Assembly: GCA_016776505.1 (NCBI GenBank)
Contig: JADHTG010000028.1
Location: forward strand, 1 to 37,500
DNA: 37,500 bases
Source of the DNA: Bacteroidota bacterium
Lineage (GTDB): Bacteria; Bacteroidota; Bacteroidia; CAILMK01; JAAYUY01
Direction of reading: 5' to 3'
How positions within the stretch are numbered: the stretch's first letter is position 1; each line of letters opens with the position of its first letter. The notes under the pieces were generated by a model. The model did no database searches, had not been told where the DNA came from, and worked only from the letters and a program-made list of their open reading frames with translations. Shown one piece after another: positions 31,517 to 37,500 of this stretch. The position numbers were made by a program, and so were the translations under genes.

Positions 31517-33943
31517 ATGAAAACTGGAAAGTTTGCATTAATAATTACATCTGTTTTATTAAGTTTCTCTTTATCTTCCCAAACACCTGAAATTGAACGG
31601 TTAACACAATTATTGGAAAGCATAAACGGCCAGGAGAAAGTTCAAGCACTGGCTGACCTTAGCAAAGCCTATTATGCGATTGATCCTGAAAAAGGGATCA
31701 AATATGGAGAATGGGGATTGAATTTAGCCGACTCACTAAAAATGTATTTCTTAAAAGGGAAACTTTTTGATCATATAGGTTTGTGTTTTTGGTCTGTGTC
31801 GGATTTCGATAATGCCCGGACGTATTTTAATAAAGCACTCAAATACGCTACCAAATACAAAGACTCACTTGCTATGGCAAAGGCATTTAATCACCTGGGA
31901 TTGATATGTGAAGCAAAGGCTGATTATGACTCCTGCCTGATTTTATTTAATAAACAACTGGAAATTTACAAAAAGTTGAATTTAACCAAAGAGACCGGAA
32001 ATGCCCTGGAAAATATTGGCACCATTCACCTTTACAGGGGAGAGCTCAAATCAGCCATCAGCAATCTCCTAGAGGCAGCAGACATTTACCAAAAAAACAA
32101 TAATGAGCAGGCTCTTGGTTATACCTATTTAAAACTTGGATCTATTTATTCTGAGTCAAATGAATATGATGAAGCGATCAGGTGGACTGAAAAAGGAATG
32201 AATTTATGTCTGAAAAACAATGATTTAATCAGAGCGGCCATTGGAATGAATACCTTAGGTATCATTTATAAAAATAAGGGGAAATATGAAGAAGCACTGG
32301 GTTTATTCAAGGAGGCTATTGAATTGGTCTGGAAGATGAATCCGAAGGTGCTGATCAATAGAATTTATACCAATATAGGCAACGTTTATACATTGCAGAA
32401 AAAATATGATCAAGCCCTTAGTTACCATAAAAAGGCCCTTGATCTTTCAACTGAATTGAATTTTCCGAATGATATAGCCATCCAAAATGTAAATCTTGGC
32501 GAAGTATATTATGCACAAAATGATTTCGAAAAAGCAAAGAGATACTATGAGTCTGCCTTGCCGGTATTTGAAGAAAACAAATCATGGTCCAATTTATTAT
32601 CAACTTATGAAGCACTTATCAATGTAAATAACGAATTGAGGGATTTCGAGTCTTCAGCAAAATACTATCAATCTTATATCACTATAAAGGATTCACTCAA
32701 TCAGCATGAATTGAACAGGGCTCTTGATTCACTGAAAGTAAAATTCAGTACAGAACAAACTGAAATGGAAAACAAAACCCTTCATCAGGAAACTGAATTA
32801 CAGGATAAAAAGATCCTTATTCAACGAATAATCATGTTCTCAGCTTTTTTCCTGATACTGTTATTCGTTATACTTGTTTTTATGATTATTCGCAGCCGTT
32901 TACGAATGAAAAGATCGAATGAACTGCTGGAACAAAAAAATAAGGAAATCTCTTCACAAGCGAAAAAGTTGGAATCCATTAATTTAAAACTCACCGAACT
33001 TTCAGAATTCAAGGATGTGATGAATTCATTTTTGGTGCATGATCTGAAAGTTCCTTTGAACAAGATTATCCATATCAACAGAAATCAAATTTCTGAAAAG
33101 GAAATCAATTCAATAAAACAAGCAGGCAAGAATATGCTTAACCTGGTATTGAATATTCTTGATCTGAGTAAGTTTGAAAAAAAATCCATGGAATTGGCAT
33201 TTGATAATCTTTACCTAAAACAGATGGTCCAGCAGGCAATGGAAGAAGTGAGATACCTGGCAGATCAGAAAAGCATTGAATTTAAAATAAAGTTAGTCAG
33301 AGACATATCGATAAAAGCTGATCCTGAAATCATGAACAGGGTTTTAATAAATTTGTTTACAAATGCCATAAAATTTTCTGCAAATGGGCAAACGATCGAA
33401 GTAAGTTCCACGGTGACAGCGAAGGATTTTCTGCACATATCCGTCAAAGACCATGGCGAAGGCATTGAAAAACAGTATATTCCATTACTTTTTAAAAGAT
33501 TTACCCAGCGAAGATCCATTCATTCAAATTCTATACGTTCTTCAGGCCTGGGGCTTTCGTTTTGCAAAATGGCAGTAGAAGCCCATGGCGGAGAAATTGG
33601 TGCTGATTCAATCGTCGGAGAGGGATCGACTTTTTGGTTTACCCTTCCCCTGTCCGTTGGTGCTGATCAACAGCCAGCGGATTATGTTGAGATGGTAGAA
33701 AAACCCGGCAATGGCCTGGATTTAGTACTGAAAAAAGAGGACATCCGATATCTCCTTCCTTTTTGCAATCAATTGAGGCACATAAGCATTCAGCAGATCT
33801 CCGATGTGAAGGATGTACTGAAGAATTTGACGGAAGATCATACGGAACAAGTGAAAAAATGGAAAGAAAGTATTATCAAAGCTCTTTATGAAATTAACGA
33901 GTTGGATTATCAGAATCTTTTAAATTTAGTGAAAGATGAGTAA
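31517..33943 (+). CDS. TPR-repeat sensor histidine kinase
   Basis: 808 residues. The signal peptide is about 1-22. An outer sensor of some nine TPR repeats spans about 25-400 (GNALENIGTIHLYRGELKSA, YDQALSYHKKALDLS). One membrane helix lies at about 437-460 and a coiled coil to 495. The phospho-acceptor His508 is in VHDLKVPLNK. The HATPase domain has an N-box NLFTNAIKFSA (~613), G1 DHGEGIEKQYI and G2 SSGLGLSFCKMA (~675). A C-terminal helical extension, about 715-808, follows. It autophosphorylates and should pass phosphate to the regulator encoded next, whose ATG lies eight bases inside this gene. The signal is unknown. Confidence 0.93.
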   Translation: MKTGKFALIITSVLLSFSLSSQTPEIERLTQLLESINGQEKVQALADLSKAYYAIDPEKGIKYGEWGLNLADSLKMYFLKGKLFDHIGLCFWSVSDFDNARTYFNKALKYATKYKDSLAMAKAFNHLGLICEAKADYDSCLILFNKQLEIYKKLNLTKETGNALENIGTIHLYRGELKSAISNLLEAADIYQKNNNEQALGYTYLKLGSIYSESNEYDEAIRWTEKGMNLCLKNNDLIRAAIGMNTLGIIYKNKGKYEEALGLFKEAIELVWKMNPKVLINRIYTNIGNVYTLQKKYDQALSYHKKALDLSTELNFPNDIAIQNVNLGEVYYAQNDFEKAKRYYESALPVFEENKSWSNLLSTYEALINVNNELRDFESSAKYYQSYITIKDSLNQHELNRALDSLKVKFSTEQTEMENKTLHQETELQDKKILIQRIIMFSAFFLILLFVILVFMIIRSRLRMKRSNELLEQKNKEISSQAKKLESINLKLTELSEFKDVMNSFLVHDLKVPLNKIIHINRNQISEKEINSIKQAGKNMLNLVLNILDLSKFEKKSMELAFDNLYLKQMVQQAMEEVRYLADQKSIEFKIKLVRDISIKADPEIMNRVLINLFTNAIKFSANGQTIEVSSTVTAKDFLHISVKDHGEGIEKQYIPLLFKRFTQRRSIHSNSIRSSGLGLSFCKMAVEAHGGEIGADSIVGEGSTFWFTLPLSVGADQQPADYVEMVEKPGNGLDLVLKKEDIRYLLPFCNQLRHISIQQISDVKDVLKNLTEDHTEQVKKWKESIIKALYEINELDYQNLLNLVKDE

Positions 33944-34769
33944 ATACAAGATTTTAGTTGTTGATGATCATATTGAAAACATTCAGATCATAACCAGATT
34001 CCTGGAAAATGCTCATCCGGAATATCGTTTGTACCAGGCAGCAGATGGTGAATCTGCAATTCATTTGTCAGAATCGATTCCATTGGACCTCATCATTTCT
34101 GACTGGGATATGCCCGGAATAACTGGAATTGAACTGATCAGGTTGTTAAAATCCAATGAAAAAACAAGCCATATACCAGTCATTATTGCCACAGGAGTTA
34201 TGCTTACCTCCAACGACCTCCATGAAGCATTGGACGCCGGAGCTTATGACTATATTAGAATTCCTGTTGATCCTGTCGAACTATCAGCCAGGGTGAACTC
34301 AGCTCTTATGCTTGTTTCATGTCATTTGAAAGAACTTGAAAAAAAGAATAGTGAACTGGTTGAGAAAACCATGTACCTCATTAAAAACAATGAGTTTAAC
34401 CTGGAAATGCATAAAAAACTGAATTCCTTACAGGAGGACTATGACCTAAGTGAAGAGACCGGAGAATTGATTGAAACCATCATTAACAAGCTTGATGAAA
34501 AAATCCGGGAGGATAGCTGGCAACAGTTTGAAATCGCATTTAATAGTCTGCATTCAGGTTTTACTAAAAACCTGGTAAAAAAATACCCGGAACTAACCCC
34601 TGCTGAAGTCAAATTGTGCATTTTTACAAAACTTGGAATGAATATTAAAGATACTGCTTCTGTTTTGTATCAAAGCCCTGACAGTTTAAAAGTTTCTCGC
34701 TCCAGGATACGTAAAAAATTTAAAATAAACTCGGAAATTAATCTGCAGAATTTTCTGGTCGAATTTTAG
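33936..34769 (+). CDS. Response regulator with C-terminal LuxR-like helix-turn-helix
   Basis: 277 residues. The receiver domain, 1-125, has the acidic pair D10-D11 (VVDDH) and phospho-acceptor D56 (ISDWDMPG). At the usual KP position the text reads YIRIPVD, so the conserved Lys is missing. A coiled-coil linker spans about 130-200. A LuxR-like DNA-binding domain of the kind found in Bacteroidota TPR regulators follows at about 215-277 (YPELTPAEVKLCIFTKLGMN, then SPDSLKVSRSRIRKKF). It overlaps the kinase gene by eight bases, so the two are a cognate pair made in step. Target genes are unknown, though the large adhesin gene lies 170 bases downstream. Confidence 0.92.
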   Translation: MSKYKILVVDDHIENIQIITRFLENAHPEYRLYQAADGESAIHLSESIPLDLIISDWDMPGITGIELIRLLKSNEKTSHIPVIIATGVMLTSNDLHEALDAGAYDYIRIPVDPVELSARVNSALMLVSCHLKELEKKNSELVEKTMYLIKNNEFNLEMHKKLNSLQEDYDLSEETGELIETIINKLDEKIREDSWQQFEIAFNSLHSGFTKNLVKKYPELTPAEVKLCIFTKLGMNIKDTASVLYQSPDSLKVSRSRIRKKFKINSEINLQNFLVEF

Positions 34770-34860
34770 ATAAAATCATTACCTGACTGCTCTTTTTCTT
34801 GGTCTTATTCATAAAATAAGTATTACACAACCCCAATCATTGATCTGATTTTTTATCAAA

Positions 34861-34886
34861 TGCTAACCTTTTGCTAACCTGCTAAC
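34861..34886 (+). promoter_or_regulatory. Three direct copies of TGCTAAC upstream of the adhesin gene
   Basis: Copies at 34861-34867, 34872-34878 and 34880-34886, spaced 11 and 8 bases apart, 54-79 bases before the adhesin ATG. Direct repeats at such spacing can be regulator sites. No clear TAnnTTTG box lies between them and the gene. Confidence 0.35.
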
Positions 34887-34939
34887 ACATTATCCTGTAC
34901 TTATTAAAAGAAATTTGATTAACAATTAAAACAAATATT

Positions 34940-37500
34940 ATGAGAAAGCTTATACTAACACTATTTTTTGCGTTGGGTTATACTTTATATTTGAGTGCCC
35001 AATCGTATGTACCCATTACGGTGACTGGTTTCAACCATGATTTGATAGCAGAAGGATCCGGAACATCAAGTAGCAAAGTCACAGCGATAATGGATGGAAG
35101 TTGGGCTGTACTTTATGCAGCAGGCTTTAATTGTGGATCAACAGGTCCTCTAGGCCTTCCTGCGAATGGGGTAATTAACAGCATCGGTACCGCAGGAGTA
35201 AATTATCAATTGCAAGCTTACTCCAGCAATAATGGCTTATACCTGACCAGCCTGAATCAATCCGCTACATTAACATTTCAAAATCCAGGATCATTTGCCA
35301 AATTGTCCATCCTGGCAACCAGTGCAGGAACACCCAATTCCCCGACATCATTCAATGCTAAAGTGAATTTCAGCGATGGTTCAAATACCACTTATTCATT
35401 TACCGTGCCTGACTGGTGTGTCCCCGGATCAATAACCTACACGCTGGCAATTAAAGATATCGGAAGAGTTAGCAGCTCAGGCTGCACATTTGAAAACAAT
35501 GCATTTACCAATGGTGTTGCTATGTATGACAATATCATTGACCTGAACAGTACAGATCGGGCTAAAGTAATAAACAGCATTACAATAACTAAAACTGTTT
35601 CAAATGATAAAACCGGAATTTTTGGAGTTTGCGGAATTACTGCGGCAGGAACACCACCTGCTGTGGTTGCCACTGCAGCTACCAATATTGGAGGAACAAG
35701 TTTCACTGCCAACTGGAATGCGGCAACAAGTGCAACTGATTACAGGCTTGATGTTTCAATTTCCAATACATTTGCAACAATGGTCGGATCCTATAATAAT
35801 CTGACAACCGGCAATGTGACTTCTTATAGTGTCACAGGTTTATCTCCTGCCACGAGCTATTATTACAGGTTAAGAGGTGCAAATTCAAATGGACAGGGAC
35901 CCAACTCAAATATTATTGCGGTTACGACCTCAAGTGCCAGTATTACTTTTTCAGCTAACCTGCTTCCGTTTCATACATGGGTCGGCACAGCTTCTGCAGA
36001 CCAGACATTCACGGTTTCAGGGAGCCAGCTAACGAATGATGTTACGGTAACTGCTCCAACCAATTGGGAAGTTTCAAAAGATGGTACAACTTACACTGCT
36101 TCAGTAGTATTGCCTCAGTCTGGAGGAAGCCTTACCGGGCAACCTGTAACGGTTTATGTTAGAATAGCAGCCTCTGCTCCGGCAGGATATACCGATGGAA
36201 ATGTGGCATTGACATCATCAGGAGCTCCATCAAAAGATGTCGGAGTGATTGGAATTGTCAATAGTACAACCATTCCCTGTGACTCAGAAATCAGTATTAA
36301 TTGCCCAACATTTACTACTACCAAAGCAAATTTATTCCAGATAAACGGAAATGCTTCTAATAATTCCGCCAATTCAAGTATGGAACTAACGGCTTCTGAA
36401 TACAACAAAGCAGGCAGCGCATTCTGGAAGAATAAATTAAATCTGAAATCCACCTATTCTTTCAGCTCCTATTTTTCTGCAAAAATATCTGACCATAAAG
36501 CGGGGGGTGCTGATGGAATTGCCTATATACTACAGAATAATACATCCACTTTCCTGTCAACAGGTGGTGGAATCGGGTATGACGGAATCTCCCCCAGTGT
36601 AGTTGTTGAGTTCGATACCTATAAAAATGCTTGGGATCCGGATGCCAATCATGTGGCCATTATCATCGATGGCAAATCAGATCACTCCAATTCACCCGTT
36701 GTAGCTACCATGCCATTTGATATGAAAACAGTTGGTAATTTTCATGTATGGGTAGATTATAACGGCACAGTACTCGAAGTCAGGGTTTCATTAAATGATG
36801 TTCGTCCTGCCAATCCTGTAGTTTCTAAAACAATTGATCTGAAAGCAAAATTTGGAAGTTCTCCCTTATTTATAGGATTTTCAGGTTCAACAGGTGGCTC
36901 AGCATCACATCATGAAATTTATTCATTCCTCTTGCAAAATGTGAATTCTTCAACAGGAATAGACCCCAGTTGTACTTACAAGGATGCCCCGTCAACGATT
37001 ACTGTTATCGCTAACCCGACCACTATTTATACATACAGGAATTCAACGGTTGATATCAACCTGAAATTCCCTGACGGGACAAATGCAGTTAATTACAATG
37101 TGGATATGGCTTCAACAGGTCTTGTTTCACTGGATAAAACAAATGCTAAAACTGATGCAAATGGTAATATCCAGGTAATTGCAACAGGTGTTACTGCCGG
37201 AAACGAAACAGTGATGGCTATTGCTGACGGCGGTGCTTCAGCCGATGCAGATATTGTTGTTAATACTTTACCGACTGCACTTCATTTGACAGGCGATTCT
37301 TTACTCCCATTTCATACAATTGTTGGGCTTCCTTCCGCACATCAAAGTTTTGAAGTCAAGGGATATTACCTGGTTACAGATGTAGATGTGACAGCACCAG
37401 GCGATTATGAAATTTCACTTGACAGCACTACTTTTTCACCGAATTTGAAATTGTCCTTATCGGGTGATAGCCTGACTGGGCAGCCCGTAAAAATTTATGT
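34940..37500 (+). CDS. Large secreted multidomain lectin/adhesin, 3' end beyond the window
   Basis: 853 residues are visible from ATG 34940 and the frame stays open to the edge. The signal peptide is 1-21 (TLYLSAQ). An N-terminal beta domain lies at about 22-230. A fibronectin type III domain at about 236-332 contains SFTANWNAATSATDYRLDV and SPATSYYYRLRGANSNG. A first repeat module, about 334-441, begins LLPFHTWVG. An L-type lectin domain at about 447-674 contains GGADGIAYILQN and VVVEFDTYKNAW. A bacterial Ig-like domain lies at about 678-775. A second copy of the module starts near 777 (LLPFHTIVG ... TGQPVKIYV). A T9SS tail is expected beyond the window. It is likely a surface glycan binder. 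Confidence 0.88.
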   Translation, partial: MRKLILTLFFALGYTLYLSAQSYVPITVTGFNHDLIAEGSGTSSSKVTAIMDGSWAVLYAAGFNCGSTGPLGLPANGVINSIGTAGVNYQLQAYSSNNGLYLTSLNQSATLTFQNPGSFAKLSILATSAGTPNSPTSFNAKVNFSDGSNTTYSFTVPDWCVPGSITYTLAIKDIGRVSSSGCTFENNAFTNGVAMYDNIIDLNSTDRAKVINSITITKTVSNDKTGIFGVCGITAAGTPPAVVATAATNIGGTSFTANWNAATSATDYRLDVSISNTFATMVGSYNNLTTGNVTSYSVTGLSPATSYYYRLRGANSNGQGPNSNIIAVTTSSASITFSANLLPFHTWVGTASADQTFTVSGSQLTNDVTVTAPTNWEVSKDGTTYTASVVLPQSGGSLTGQPVTVYVRIAASAPAGYTDGNVALTSSGAPSKDVGVIGIVNSTTIPCDSEISINCPTFTTTKANLFQINGNASNNSANSSMELTASEYNKAGSAFWKNKLNLKSTYSFSSYFSAKISDHKAGGADGIAYILQNNTSTFLSTGGGIGYDGISPSVVVEFDTYKNAWDPDANHVAIIIDGKSDHSNSPVVATMPFDMKTVGNFHVWVDYNGTVLEVRVSLNDVRPANPVVSKTIDLKAKFGSSPLFIGFSGSTGGSASHHEIYSFLLQNVNSSTGIDPSCTYKDAPSTITVIANPTTIYTYRNSTVDINLKFPDGTNAVNYNVDMASTGLVSLDKTNAKTDANGNIQVIATGVTAGNETVMAIADGGASADADIVVNTLPTALHLTGDSLLPFHTIVGLPSAHQSFEVKGYYLVTDVDVTAPGDYEISLDSTTFSPNLKLSLSGDSLTGQPVKIY

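Noticed and set aside
36154..36453. Minus-strand frame inside the adhesin gene
   Set aside because: It is the reverse of the lectin-coding region and has no signal of its own.

Overview
The window looks like a chromosomal segment of a Bacteroidota bacterium. The evidence is AT-rich DNA, secreted proteins with type IX secretion (T9SS) type A sorting tails, several TAnnTTTG promoter -7 boxes with a TTG about 20 bases upstream, weak Shine-Dalgarno signals, TPR-fused histidine kinases, and a tRNA gene without an encoded CCA. Class or order cannot be fixed from this alone. There is no phage, IS element, CRISPR array or rRNA.

Region 1 (1-6231, nearly all minus strand) is a molybdenum cofactor (Moco) block. 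In transcription order it holds moeA, a compact moaA, moaC, a secreted NTF2-like protein, a MOSC-MogA fusion, an HD-domain hydrolase and a GNAT acetyltransferase. Its spacers carry three unrelated short tandem repeats. moaD, moaE and mobA are not here. Region 2 (6543-9368) is mixed: a lipoprotein cytochrome c, an unknown protein, a GIY-YIG protein, a VOC protein and tRNA-Gly(CCC).

Region 3 (9426-13776, minus) is a tightly packed six-gene operon for oxyanion (tungstate/molybdate) uptake. It contains a TiaS-like DDTD protein, a small membrane protein, the binding lipoprotein WtpA, the permease WtpB, the ATPase WtpC and a MobB-like P-loop protein. The TiaS-like protein is the most surprising member, because TiaS proper is an archaeal tRNA-Ile2 modifying enzyme. 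Regions 1 and 3 together imply a metal-pterin enzyme economy: metal uptake, pterin synthesis and metal insertion.

Region 4 (13896-18421, minus) has an AlkD-like protein, a membrane-anchored papain-like protease in an operon with PPK2 and an EEP-family nuclease, and dodecin with a good promoter. Region 5 (18773-22402) is a secretion zone with two T9SS cargo genes, a small secreted protein, and a decayed GEVED plus sorting-domain pseudogene broken by three in-frame TGA codons. Region 6 has mscS, then a lipoprotein gene joined to a 1210-residue secreted propeller-caspase protein, then pruA.

Region 7 (30391-37500) has a secreted propeller protein, a TPR histidine kinase overlapping its LuxR-type response regulator gene, and the first 853 residues of a large multidomain secreted lectin/adhesin that runs off the window.

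All calls are made by reading the sequence. No database search was run. Family names rest on recognised motifs, and start codons are judged from codon identity and context.
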